This document shows, in pieces, positions 52,560-63,290 of a stretch of 64,000 nt of DNA (the first letter of the stretch is position 1; every line of letters begins with the position of its first letter). The stretch covers positions 58,901,163-58,965,162 of the forward strand of contig CAXKWD010000007.1 of assembly GCA_964059195.1 (NCBI GenBank), in the 5' to 3' direction. The position numbers and the translations under genes are program-made. The notes beneath the pieces were generated by a model. The model did no database searches. It was not told where the DNA came from and saw only the letters and a program-made list of their open reading frames with translations. Source of the DNA: Ectobius pallidus (lineage: Eukaryota > Arthropoda > Insecta > Blattodea > Ectobiidae).

Positions 52560-55500
52560 ATCTCCAACTTCCCCACAGTCGCAGAGGGGGGAAGGGCGTT
52601 TTCGAATTTTGTATAGAAAGGCTGGGGTGAAAGCTACATTAAGTTTAATTTTGGAGATGAGGACTATTTGTTTGCGAGAGTGTTATAGAACCATGGCTTC
52701 GGGTTGCGATGGGAATTATGAGATGTCCAGACATTATTCAGTAAAGTGGTAGCTATGTCAGTATGAGGGGCGAGAAATGGAGAATTGAACGGGTGTAAAT
52801 GTGCTTGTTTTGCAAGGCCGTCTACTATTTCATTGCCAGGAATGCCCACGTGAGCAGGAATCCATAGTAATGTAATGGAATTGTTTTGTAATATTGATAA
52901 CTTATATAGGAGATGTTTGCAATTTATTTCCCAAGTGGAGAGCTTGGTGGAAGCTATGTTGTGTATTGCGCTGAGTGAGTCTGTACAGATGAGTATATTG
53001 GTGGAAGAAAACCGCATAGAAATGAGTGCTTGTCTAATGGCCACTAATTCCGCCGTATAGTTGGAAAAAGCAGAATGGAGTTTATATTGTTGTGCAGTGT
53101 TTGAATTGTAATAAAGGTAGGCAGCCCCTACGTCCGTTGGGGTTTTTGAGCCGTCCGTGAAGTAGATGTGGAGAGTTGTATTATTACATGATTGAGTCAA
53201 CTGATGTATATAATGATGAAATTTGTCCGCGATATTAACATCTTTTTTACTAAAGGTGTGGGTGTCAGTCTGAACAGCAAATTGTAAAACCGGGTATTCT
53301 ATACAATAAATGGGTGGCCTAGGGAGGCGCAGCAGGAGCGGGTGGGTGTAAAATTGATGAAAAATTTGCAGGAAGAGGGGGGTGTGGTTGGTCATAGTTG
53401 GGTCTTCCCTTTGATGTACAGTATGTAGGTATGTCAATTTGTTAAATAGCGGGGATTGTGTATGATGGAAAAGTTTACTAACGATTTTGATGGAAGACAG
53501 TTGTTGTCTGAGGGGGTAAGGCTGTAGTTTTAATTCGCGGAAGACGCCCCGAGTATTCGGGTTGCCGGACACCCCCAATATCTTTTTGGTGATTTGGTAG
53601 ATAATTGTTTGAAGTTTACGTTACCAAAATTTTGATGGTGGGGTGGTTACGATATTCCCATATTCCAATTTTGAGAGAATCAAATTATTATATAAAATCA
53701 GAAGATGTTGAGGCTGGAAACCCCATGATGCGCCCGAAATATAATCAAAAAGTGGTTTAGTAGCTAAAAGGGATTGATGTATATGTTTGAAATGAGGAGT
53801 CCAGTTAAGATTATAAGTAAAATACAAACCCAGGAATTTAATGGTATGTACAACCATGATCGGAGTGGAATATATGCGCAAACGAGGTTGATGTGCCAAT
53901 TTTTGTGGATGAAAAAGGATGGTATGACATTTTTGCGGGTTTAAGGTAAGACCCAGTGCAGTTAATTGTAGTTCCAGAAGATGGAGATCTTGTTGTTCAG
54001 TCTCGGTGTGGTATTTAAACGTATTTCTATTCACCCTAGTGAAGAGGGTGATGTCATCCGCATATAGGAGGACCTGACTATTGGTAAATATGGTGTGCGA
54101 GAGATTGCGAATGTATATAGTAAATAGAAGGGGACTCAATGAAGATCCTTGTGGTAAGCCAATGGAGGTAGTGCGAGTATCGCGGTATGAAAAATATGGT
54201 GGTAGTGAAATCCTTCTTGCCAGGAATAACTGTGCAATGATAACAATCAGCTGTGGAGGGACGTGTATAGACTCGAGTGTGTGGAAAAGAATATGGAGGT
54301 TGACGGAATCATATGCGTGGCTAATGTCCAAAAAGTGTGTAAGAAGAGCTTGATTATGGGTCCAGGAATTATAAATCTCAGTTGTCAAATGTAATAATGC
54401 ATGTTGTGTACTGTATCCACGACGGAAGCCATATTGGTTTTTAGGCCATAGCCCGTTCCTTTCTAGATAGAAGGAAAGACGAACAGTGAGAATTTGTTCA
54501 AAGATCTTTCGAAGGACGTTGCAGAGCATGATTGGACGATAATTTGCGGCATCAGTAGTAATGGCATGTGGTTTAAGGATAGGTACTGCATGGAAGTCCA
54601 TCCACGATCGTGGAATAGTGGTTTGGGCTAGAGCGTTGTTGTATGCCTCCAGCAGGAGCGTAAATGTATTATCCGGTAAATGTATCATCGTATATGAAAT
54701 ACGGTCTGGTCCGGGGGAGGTGGATCTGTGGTGGGAGGTAATTATTTGCCGAAGTTCTGTCTCGTGAATAGGTTGAAGGAGCGGGTCTGTGGGAGGAGAA
54801 AGTGGAGGAGACAGAGATTCACAACTTGGAGCTTCAGGGTGTACTGAAACAGGCGTAAGAGTGTTCAAGAATTGTTGTTGCAGTTCTATATGGTGGTAAA
54901 TAATCTGTGAGGGATGTTGTTTATTGGTTGTAAAAAATCTGATCTTTTTCCAGGCCGTCGTAATGGTGGATTGTCTAGAGACCTCGTCGCAGTATTGTTG
55001 CCATGCGTGTCTACGTGTGCGCGTGGTGACTTGTTTGGCTATAGCCATAGCACGTCGAACTTGAATATATGTTCGTGGGGAGGGGGATTTGCGGAATGCA
55101 GCGTAGGCCAGGCGACGACGGGCGACAGCTTCTGAACATGCAGCGGTCCACCAAGGAGGTCGGAATTTTCGTTTAGGTGATTTGGTGAAGAGGGGGGAAA
55201 AATGTGTATTGAGGTAATTATGAATAATATGGGCAATGTCATCGGTAGTAGTTGTGGCATTGCGTTGGTGTAAGTACGCCCTAGTAGCCTGAGCTATAGA
55301 GGATGTGTAATGCTCCCAATCTCGAATTTTGGGGGGCAATAGTAGAGGTGTGGAATGGGATAATTGATGGGAATGATTGAGGGTAATGAGTATGGGGGTA
55401 TGGTCACTGTTCATATTGTCAGTTGCGAAGGTCCAAGAAGCATGGGGGAACATATCAGCCGAGATAAATGACAGATCTGGTGATGTGTTACACTGGTTAT

Positions 55501-56031
55501 AGTTACCGAGACGAGTCGGTTGATCAGAACTGAGTAGAGAAAACCCACCAGAAGACAGGTGGGACAAAAATTGATAGTTATGGTCGTTCAGTCTAATTTT
55601 TTCTGGGGGGTAAGGGTAGGTTAAAATCACCGCAAATTAGTGTGGGGGACAGATGGAGGTTCGGAAAAATGGATTGCCAGTAGGTTAAGGTAATATGATG
55701 GCGAGGGGCGTTGTAGATGGCAATTAATTGGAATTTTGAAAAGTTACATGTATAGCCTGAAAGTCAGTGGAATAGTTAGTGTAATATTGAATGTCCTGGA
55801 TAGGTAAGTGTGGTTTGATGAAAACGACTATGCCGCCACCATCATGAGTTCTGTCGTTCCGGAGGATTGTGTAGGGGGGAAATTTTTATTTATGGGCAGG
55901 TTTAAGCCATGTTTCTAGAACTACTATAATGTCTATCGGATGCGTGGTCAAAAAATGCTTTAATTCGTGGATCTTGTTTCGGATGCTGCGCGCATTCCAT
56001 TGTAGGAGGGTAAAAGCTGGATGAGGATGCA
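52560..56031 (-). pseudogene. LINE G ORF2: endonuclease, reverse transcriptase, RNase H (I/LOA-type)
   Basis: The ATG at about 56031 starts an endonuclease (MHPHPAFTLLQWNARSIRNK, IDIIVVLETWLKP, DGGGIVVFIKPHLP, LICGDFN) broken by a TAA near 55890 and shifts between 55620 and 55760. Frame 55630-53621 holds the rest (MNSDHTPILITL), then RT: SPGPDRISYTMIH, NYRPIMLCNVLRKIFEQIL, QYGFRRGYSTQHALLHL, LTHFLDISHAYDSVN, IGLPQGSSLSPLLFTIYI and LLYADDITLF. One in-frame TAA (53623-53621) separates it from the RNase H frame to 52664 (IYFTDGSKTPTDVGAAYLYY, NYTAELVAIRQAL, ILICTDSLSAIHNI, LLWIPAHVGIPGNEIVDGLA). The RNase H marks an I-, Ingi- or LOA-type LINE. Confidence 0.88.
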
Positions 56032-56076
56032 TGGTTACTTGTTAAAGAGATGGTATGTGCTATGACGTGGGGGGAA

Positions 56077-57600
56077 TTAGGAATTGGGTGATGTGGCTGT
56101 TTTCATGTCGTGGAGAAGTTGATCGAGATGTGCTCGCTTGGAGGGCTCCAAATCTTGGAATCCATCTTGTAAGAGTTGGAGATGGTCTAGAAATGCCTTT
56201 CTTTCCATAAGAAAGAATTGGGGAATTCCCTCTGTGATATTTGAAGAATCTGACCGTGGGGGTCGAGGAGAGTACAGGGATCTCTGCGGCGTAGGGGATG
56301 TAGGGGGGTTTGCAGCAGTTGGTGACTGTGACTGTTGTCGGAAGACAGGTCCGGAGGACGGGGTGTGTTCCCGCTGCCAAAGAGCTGACCATCTTGAAGG
56401 ATTGGGCATAGACATTTTCTTTTTTTGTTCTGGGCGATCTGGGGTGATTGTAGGTTTCCTCTTGATTGGTGTCGGGGTCGGGGCCTCGGGACCGTTGCTT
56501 GAGGGCGTCGTACTGGGCATTGGTGCAGCCATCTTTGGACGGGGGGTTAAACTGGGGAGTGCAGGGAAAATAGAGTTTGCCATGGCTATATTTGCGTAGG
56601 ACTTACGTCCTTTAATGATCTGTACCGCTTCATATCGCGTGATGCGTAAGCTTTCGACTTTGGCATTTATTGACAGTTCTAACTTGTAAGAGGGGCACTC
56701 TTTATTCCTAGCCTCGTGGGCCATCCGACAGTTGGTGCATTTCATGGCCGTGGCCTTATATTGGGTGGTCACATGATCTTCACTACATTGTAGGCATTTA
56801 GTAGGATTACGGCATACTTTACTGCCATGACCAAATTTGCCGCAATTCGCACATTGTCTCACTCGTTCTGTGTACTTTGCTACTGGGCATTGATAATAGT
56901 ATAAGTGTATATAACGGGGTAATAGTTGGCTGCGGAAGGTTATTAAACAGGTCGTAGTGGGGGTGTATGTAATTTGTCCTTCGGGCGAGATCACTTTCCT
57001 TTGAAATCTATGAACATGATGTATGGTGGCTCCATTGTCAGGTTTTGCATGTTTAAGAATCTCATCCTCTGAAATGTCTATATCTATGTGGCGGATGACA
57101 CCTTTAGAATGAATATATTGAAAAGGGATGTATGAGACTGTATTCATTTTTTCGTCAAAAGACGACAGGAGAAAGTCGTTAGCTTCATGGTAGTATTGGA
57201 ATTTAATTTCCAACTTATTGAATCCTGCATTTTGTATGCTTAAGATGTTAAGATTGGTGTCGTTTGAGAACAGAAGTCTCCCTAACTTCATAGGGTGAGT
57301 CGTAAATATGGAGTTTGTTTGAAATTCAACGAGTATGACATAAGGGGCGGCGTCCCTGGCAGTATTTGTAAATTTATGTTGTTTAGTATGCCCTGTGTTC
57401 GGTACGGCCTCCTGTGCTGGTGAGGGGTTATTAACAGTGTCAGAAATCGATATACTCTGGATCTTGGAATTATCCATGTTTTCCTGAACCATAATCTGAG
57501 GTGTAGGAACCTGGTCCATTTGTGTTGGGAAAGATTCAGTAGGTATTATAGGTAAACTCTGGGGTGAAGGGGGCGTATCCGCTTCTAGCTTGTCCGCCAT
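56077..57600 (-). CDS. LINE G ORF1: gag-like RNA-binding protein with zinc knuckles
   Basis: The ATG at 57600 (MADKLEADTPPSPQ) gives about 507 residues without lesions. The middle has an RRM-like/PRE_C2HC-type region (EILKHAKPDNGATIHHVHRF, TCLITFRSQLLPRYIHLYYY). CCHC knuckles follow: QCANCGKFGHGSKVC, CLQCSEDHVTTQ and CTNCRMAHEARNKEC. The C-terminus is Pro/Ser/Thr-rich and disordered. Such proteins coat LINE RNA as nucleocapsid-like particles. It is intact although ORF2 (starting about 45 bp downstream) is damaged. Confidence 0.9.
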   Translation of the reverse strand: MADKLEADTPPSPQSLPIIPTESFPTQMDQVPTPQIMVQENMDNSKIQSISISDTVNNPSPAQEAVPNTGHTKQHKFTNTARDAAPYVILVEFQTNSIFTTHPMKLGRLLFSNDTNLNILSIQNAGFNKLEIKFQYYHEANDFLLSSFDEKMNTVSYIPFQYIHSKGVIRHIDIDISEDEILKHAKPDNGATIHHVHRFQRKVISPEGQITYTPTTTCLITFRSQLLPRYIHLYYYQCPVAKYTERVRQCANCGKFGHGSKVCRNPTKCLQCSEDHVTTQYKATAMKCTNCRMAHEARNKECPSYKLELSINAKVESLRITRYEAVQIIKGRKSYANIAMANSIFPALPSLTPRPKMAAPMPSTTPSSNGPEAPTPTPIKRKPTITPDRPEQKKKMSMPNPSRWSALWQREHTPSSGPVFRQQSQSPTAANPPTSPTPQRSLYSPRPPRSDSSNITEGIPQFFLMERKAFLDHLQLLQDGFQDLEPSKRAHLDQLLHDMKTATSPNS

Positions 57601-57880
57601 GATGGTATGAGCACTGAAGTTAATCACTAAGTTAATTGTACTTCACACACACTGTCTCCCATATCCCCTTCCCCCCGCGGGGAAGGTAAAAATCACTGAA
57701 AACTAGTCGAACACTTATTCGTTCACAGATGTTACACCACTTGGACGAGAGCACAATCACTACTCTATACTCTATGACTCAAGAAACTGTCGAGTAAGAA
57801 GAATTCAGCGGGGTCACTGCACGTCCTATCCGTACTACAGTTCGAGTCCCAATGGTTCTTCTTCTTCTTCATTGTTCTTT
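57601..57880 (-). promoter_or_regulatory. LINE G 5' leader
   Basis: Sequence between ORF1 and a GAAGAAGAAGAAC-like start near 57870. It has a CCCCGCGGGGGGAAGGGG stretch. The exact 5' end and target duplication were not resolved. Confidence 0.4.
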
Positions 57881-58004
57881 ATATAGACTCTACTGCCTCA
57901 TATACAGGGTTGCCAGATCAGAAAAGTAAAACCGTCGTACCAACAACTGATAATAGTCGTACGCTAGTTAAAATCGTCGTACACTTTGCGAATTGTCAGG
58001 ATGA

Positions 58005-58035
58005 AGATGATGATGATGATAATAATAATAATATA
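58005..58035 (+). repeat. (GAT)n(AAT)n microsatellite
   Basis: GATGATGATGATGATAATAATAATAATA-type run of about 30 bp. Confidence 0.8.
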
Positions 58036-58049
58036 ATTAGAGTGAGGTA

Positions 58050-58205
58050 CTCTATACAGACATTTTGGCATAATCCCAATGGCGCGGACCCGTTCACGCG
58101 ATATTTACATTTCCACGGACTGTGTGATGTTTTTTGTTTCTGAGCGAGGCAGAGTGACCAACTGCCCTTCTTGTATATAGTGATAGCAGACGGTTCTCGC
58201 AGCAG
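58050..58205. repeat. Diverged third copy of the 8.2/48.0 kb MITE family
   Basis: CACGGACTGTGTGATGT, TTTTTGTTTCTGAGCGA and GTGACCAACTG, then CTTGTATATAGTG, follow in the same order as at 48100-48170. The ends could not be defined. Confidence 0.5.
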
Positions 58206-58530
58206 ACGACAAATTCAGTAGCCTACAGTGGCAGGTGCGCTGTGTGCCGGTCGCAATGTCAGTCTTTACAATTTTATTGTGCGATTTGAATGGGAATTAC
58301 TTCCATTGATCACTTTCTATCAAAACCATTTCTTACCAGCAGCTAGTGCCTTGTATTATACCCACCTCTACACTAAGCTAAGTTGTCCACAGATAGCCTA
58401 AATAATGCATAACACTAACCACATAGTTAAGTGAGCGAAGCGGAGGCGGTAGCCGTAGCGAAGCGCCCTTGCATTTTCGAATAAGATACGGTTTTTCTAT
58501 AAATGTAAGCTTGGTGGTTATAATAATACT
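58206..58530. other. Non-coding stretch
   Basis: Contains TGAGCGAAGCGGAGGCGGTAG. No gene was recognised. Confidence 0.35.
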
Positions 58531-59131
58531 AGCATGTGCCCGCGGCTTCGCCCGCGATAATTATTTCAAAAATTAAAAAAAATTAAGAGCATAATAGTTA
58601 AATCGTTATATTTATTAACACCTAAATCACGTGGACTACATACCACGATTAGATAGCGTCACCTGGTAAAAGCGACCTCAGATTCGAGTTCCTTGGTCCA
58701 GAAAACCCCTGTATAGTAAGTTTCGTCCAAATAAAACATTGTTTGACCATATTAGGGCTTACAACATTCAAGCGATCGCGAAAGTTTTATTTCAAGGTAT
58801 GACAAAAATAGACAAAGCCAACTGTAATTGGCAAACTTCCATTTAATTTAATTCCAAACCCATCTGAAACCCACTGGCAACAGTATGTTTTAATGTCAAA
58901 TGTGATTCGGTTTCGATAATTCTGTGTAAGAAGGGATTAAGTATTCTCAAAAACATTTGATTTTCGGCATTTAAAAAATCAGAATTTTTCAAAATCCTAA
59001 CTTAGTGAACACCTACATTATGAAACGAAGGTATTATCAAAATTCCAAGTATCTACCTGTTATAGTTTAGGCTCTACGTTGATTCCTGTCAGTCAGTCAG
59101 TCAGGACAAAGCCTTTTATATATATAGAAAT
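58531..59131. repeat. Dispersed repeat starting CTAGCATGTGCCCGCGGC
   Basis: It starts with TACTAGCATGTGCCCGCGG followed by CTTCGCCCGCG and ends with CAGTCAGTCAGTCAGGACAA and TATATATATAG. Near-identical openings are common in dispersed repeats of arthropods (from memory). No ORF is present. Confidence 0.5.
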
Positions 59132-59290
59132 GCTTTTGTAAGTTCTATAACGTGCCACTACTCCACCCACGCATGCTGACTTTGCTGTTTATCGCTACTA
59201 CTCAGCTGATTGGTCTCTCCTACTGTATACATATACTCATTGTTGTTGGTACTCTTTGTCATCGGCAACCTGTAGGTGTTGCAGGAAGAA

Positions 59291-59292
<2 letters not shown>

Positions 59293-59327
<35 letters not shown>

Positions 59328-59350
59328 TATTATAATAATAATTATAATAT

Positions 59351-59387
<37 letters not shown>

Positions 59388-59403
59388 AATTTCAATTATT
59401 TAT
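59293..59403 (+). repeat. (AAT)n microsatellite
   Basis: Nearly pure AAT/ATT triplets run over about 110 bp. Poly-Ile and poly-Asn reading frames here are artefacts. Confidence 0.95.
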
Positions 59404-61339
59404 TTATAGAAGCTACAGACAATTTTTACAAATTTTAAAACAGTAGGCTTCTAGCTAATATTAGAATGATTTATGATACGGGAATGGCAGTGATGAATTA
59501 TGATGATGATAATTATGTACAATAATAATAGAATTACATATACAACAGGAATTACATGATAATACATAATTAGATATCTGACTGCCTAACTGTCAAGTTT
59601 GCAGTTTTAACATGATTAATTGTGCGGTCAGCATATATATGAAGTGAGCTATGTCAATAGCATGAACTTTGTTTCGTCAGCACATTCTCTAGTTGTAATT
59701 CATTGCATGTATACTTTATTCTCACTAAGTGTACTAATAGAAATAATGAAGTAAAATGAAGTAATATCAAAATATGCAATATAGTTAGTTGGCGGGAAAA
59801 TATCACGTGTTGATAAATATATTGAATTTATACCAGCGATAATTATATATGAAAACACTTGTAATTCTGGTAGGAATTGGTAAATTTACTATAAGATTAT
59901 CAATCTTGATAATAATTGCACTAATATAAGCACTTCACTGAGAACACTGATTTCACAATGCAAGTGACTTATATACAAGCCTAACAGACGGATCTGGAAA
60001 GTTGTGAATATTGAAACACTACGATAATTATTGAAGAATAATTATACGTATACAATAAAACCGTTATACTAAGTTTTATGTGTATATTCGCGGTTTAAGA
60101 GCAAAGATGCTACTGTAGCCTTTGTTTAGAAACGCGCGACCAGATCACAGCATGAACACGTCTGGATCATGTAGCTGTTGCCTTATTACTAAAATGCAAT
60201 GACGCCTTGCATACAACGCCAAGCCAATGCTTTGCACACGACACTAATGGATGATGTAACATTGCGATAAAATCTAGCTGATTCGACGCGGGAGTGATAT
60301 AGCGGAACATTTGAATAAAATAGTCAGAGACATGCGGCTTGCACGGACATTCACCCCAGCGTTGAAGCATAGCTTTAACAAAAATAAATAAAGTGCAAGC
60401 TGAATCGGTAACACTTATTTATATAACACTGAAAGAAACACTAATTCTACACTACTTAGACTTGCAACAAACATGATTGGAAAGTCAGGTCTAGATGATG
60501 ATGATGTATGGAATCCATTAAGATGCTGGAGGAATCTTGAGTGTAGTAAGAGATGACCCAAGACGAGCAGCGACAATAGGATTACATCAATAAGAAGTGG
60601 AGAATGGAAAATTATTATACTACAGTAATATTGGAACGTTGGAAAGATATATGATAATTGCTTTCTGCCAACATGGAGTATGTTGATATAACTATCATGG
60701 AAATGGTAGGCGAAGGAATTCCAATGTTAAGCATAACAATAACTAAAGCTCAACTCTTTACATAGGAGACAGTACAGTACCCATGAATGGATTAAGGGGA
60801 ATTAACTGTCTATATAGAACAGAAAAACTAGGTATCAGTAATGGAATTTCAATGTTCAGAATAACAATAACTGAAGCAAGTATATTCTCACGAACAAAGA
60901 AATAAACCCATGTAGTCATTGTGACTTGGAATTGCGATCTGATGACCGACGATTACTATGCAGATAGAACACAATCGATAGATCAATGTAAGTAAGGGAA
61001 GTAGGGTATAAGAACAATGAAATAGCACTATTTAGAAAAGGGACGTGCATAATTCATTGGAGGTAATGAGAAAATGGTAATATTGCAAATCCTAGACATA
61101 AAGGAAAGCATTATTAATTATAAACTTAAAGGAATGGACCTAAGGGCGGTCAACAATAAGTAACTATAACATCGACAAAGTGATTCATGCTCTTGAGTTG
61201 CAAAAGGAGAATCAGAAAGGAATACTGCACACAATGCAGGAATACAGTTTGGCATAGACAAGAATTAGTTAAAGATATGGATCAATTAGGACAACTTGGA
61301 ATATAAGAACATAATGAATGTCGTTTGCTACTCGTCTTT
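59404..61339. other. AT-rich stretch, possibly BEL remnant flank
   Basis: No coding segment was recognised in almost 2 kb. Because a BEL integrase remnant ends at 61340 reading this way, part may be a decayed LTR, but no partner copy exists in the window to show it. Confidence 0.35.
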
Positions 61340-62400
61340 GGGCAAAGGACACACCTTCACTATGGGGCGCTTATATTCACCACTGGAAGTACGCACTCAT
61401 ACTACTCGTACTAAACCATCTTCACCAGGATGAGTGGCGGTAATAACACCTAACTTCCATTGAAGAGGAGGAATGCTGTCTCCTTTCAAGATGACTACGG
61501 TGCCAACTCGAACGTTGTCACTTAAGCAGGACCATTTCTGCCTTTGTTGTAAGGAATGAAGATACTCTGATGACCAGCGTTTCCATAGATGCTGCAGGTG
61601 ATCTTGTAGAAGCTGCCATTTTTCAACATATCTTTTATCTTCTGTAGGAGGATGCGATGGCAAAACGGTGAGAGGTTCTCCAATTAAGAAGTGACCAGGA
61701 GAAAGATATGAAAAATCAGCTGGATCATCATTAATACGAATGAGTGGTCTAGAGTTCAGACAAGTTTAAATCTGTGTAAGTAGAGTGCAAAGCTGTTCGT
61801 ATGTGAGAACTTGAGCACCCATCATCCTTCTAAGATGGAATTTCATTGATTTTACTGCGGCTTCATGTAAACCCCAAAATGTGGTGAATTGGGGGAATAA
61901 AGTGCCAAGTATAATCATGCAGTGAAATTTTGAACTGCATCTTGAAAGTCTGTTGATTGCAACAATAATCGTAAATCTCTTAACTTGTTGTTTGCTCCAA
62001 CAAAGTTAGTGCCATTATCACTGAAGATTTCTTTACATAGTCCTCGACGTGATGTAAATCTTCTTAGGGCGGCTATAAATGCTTCTGATGTAAGATAAGA
62101 AACCAGTTCAATGTGGATAGCTTTGGTAACCAAACATACAAAAATGGCAATGTAGGCTTTAACAGGGGTTTTGCTACGAGGAGCACCATATTTTATGTTG
62201 AATGGACCAGCATAATCCACTGCTATACGAAGAAAGGGCCTAGCAGGAGTTATCCGGTAGCTAGGAAGATTGCCCATTAATTGCTGTGAACCTTCTGCCG
62301 TTAACTTAAAGCAGGTTAGGCATCTATGCAAAATGGATTTCACTACTCTTCGAATACAAGGTATCCAGTAGGCTTGTCTTAAAGATGCTATGAGTAGTTG
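61340..62400 (-). pseudogene. BEL/Pao integrase remnant
   Basis: From about 62400 the frame reads MKSILHRCLTCFKL, RITPARPFLRIAVDYAGPF, AYIAIFVCLVTKAIHIELV, TSRRGLCKEIFSDNGTNFVG and DFQDAVQNFTA. After shifts near 61900-61670 come KWQLLQDHLQHLWKRW, EYLHSLQQRQKW and GDSIPPLQWKLGVI, ending KRPIVKVCPLPKDE. These are the integrase core and DUF5641-type tail of a BEL lineage different from the 8.7-18.0 kb element (the first catalytic D is AVDYAGP versus AIDFVGP). The glutamate segment is damaged. Confidence 0.85.
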
Positions 62401-62649
62401 ATGCGAAGCATGTAATAGCTTGAATGTTCATATTCTACTATCAATATGGTTAGATGATGCTACGATGGTAAGATAACCTGATGTCTTGCATCATGTGTAA
62501 GATCTGCTTTCTCCAGTCTTCCTCCTACTCTTAGAATATCATTCTGATCCAAGAATGGAACTATTGAATGGATTGGACTTTTAACAGATGTTTGCTTTCC
62601 ATTGTGAAGATCTGTTAATTAATGATGTATTAGTTTTGGCTGTAGGTTT
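62401..62649. other. Non-coding spacer
   Basis: Nothing was recognised. Confidence 0.3.
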
Positions 62650-63290
62650 TTGCAAAACCATAAAAAGCAAAAACTTCTGAATCGGGAAACAAACAAAACA
62701 GTTTTAACAGATATGCAAGTTTCCCAGATAGTGTCTGCCTTAGGCGAACAGCTTTTTACAGCTCTTATTGGGTATTATTGCTGGTCTGGCTGCGACACAA
62801 TCAGTGTTTTAACTAGCCAGGGAAAAGTTAAAGGATTTAAGCTTTTGTGCAAAAAGGAACAAAGATTTATTGAAGCGTTCAGCAAGTTATGCAAAGATTG
62901 GATGATGTATAATGATGTTGATGACAGCAAAGAAGAATTTGTCTTCCAGTCGTATGCGCCCAATTGCAAGGTGAAATGAGCTGCGCTACCAGATGTTCAG
63001 AGGGCCAGGTTGAGAGCTTCCAAATGTCTCTTTGTAAAGACACCTTGAGACAACATAGTAAACGTGCCAACTACCAGGCCGGAATTTTGATCAGAAGCCT
63101 GGAAACCATACCACTAATTCTGGACCCTTTTGCTCATGGGTGAGGAAAGGACACATCAGGTAACTTATCAGTCAAGTGGATGGAAGGTCTGCCAGTACCG
63201 GCGTGCGTACTTTCCTTTTTCCGGTGCCACTGCAAGATCAACTGTGCACCAGAAAGTTACTCGTGCTTAGCAACTCAAATCTGAATCATC
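62650..63290 (+). pseudogene. 3' part of a second unnamed dispersed protein family
   Basis: The open part 62650-62979 reads LFTALIGYYCWSGCDTISVL, GKVKGFKLLCKKEQRFIEAF and FVFQSYAPN. After a shift near 62975 it goes on LRYQMF and SLCKDTLRQHSKRANYQAGI, then IRSLETIPLILDP, WMEGLPVPACVLS and INCAPESYSCLAT to a stop near 63280. From memory, uncharacterised proteins with L.G.H..(T/S)GCDT.S...GKGK followed by CRD.L..H..RANYQAA.W and a WM.G.PAPEAVL...C.C tail are multicopy in cnidarian and arthropod genomes. The function is unknown. This copy has at least one frameshift and lacks its N-terminal part. Confidence 0.6.

Noticed and set aside
59152..59438. Poly-Ile and poly-Asn ORFs
   Set aside because: They are pure translation of the AAT microsatellite.
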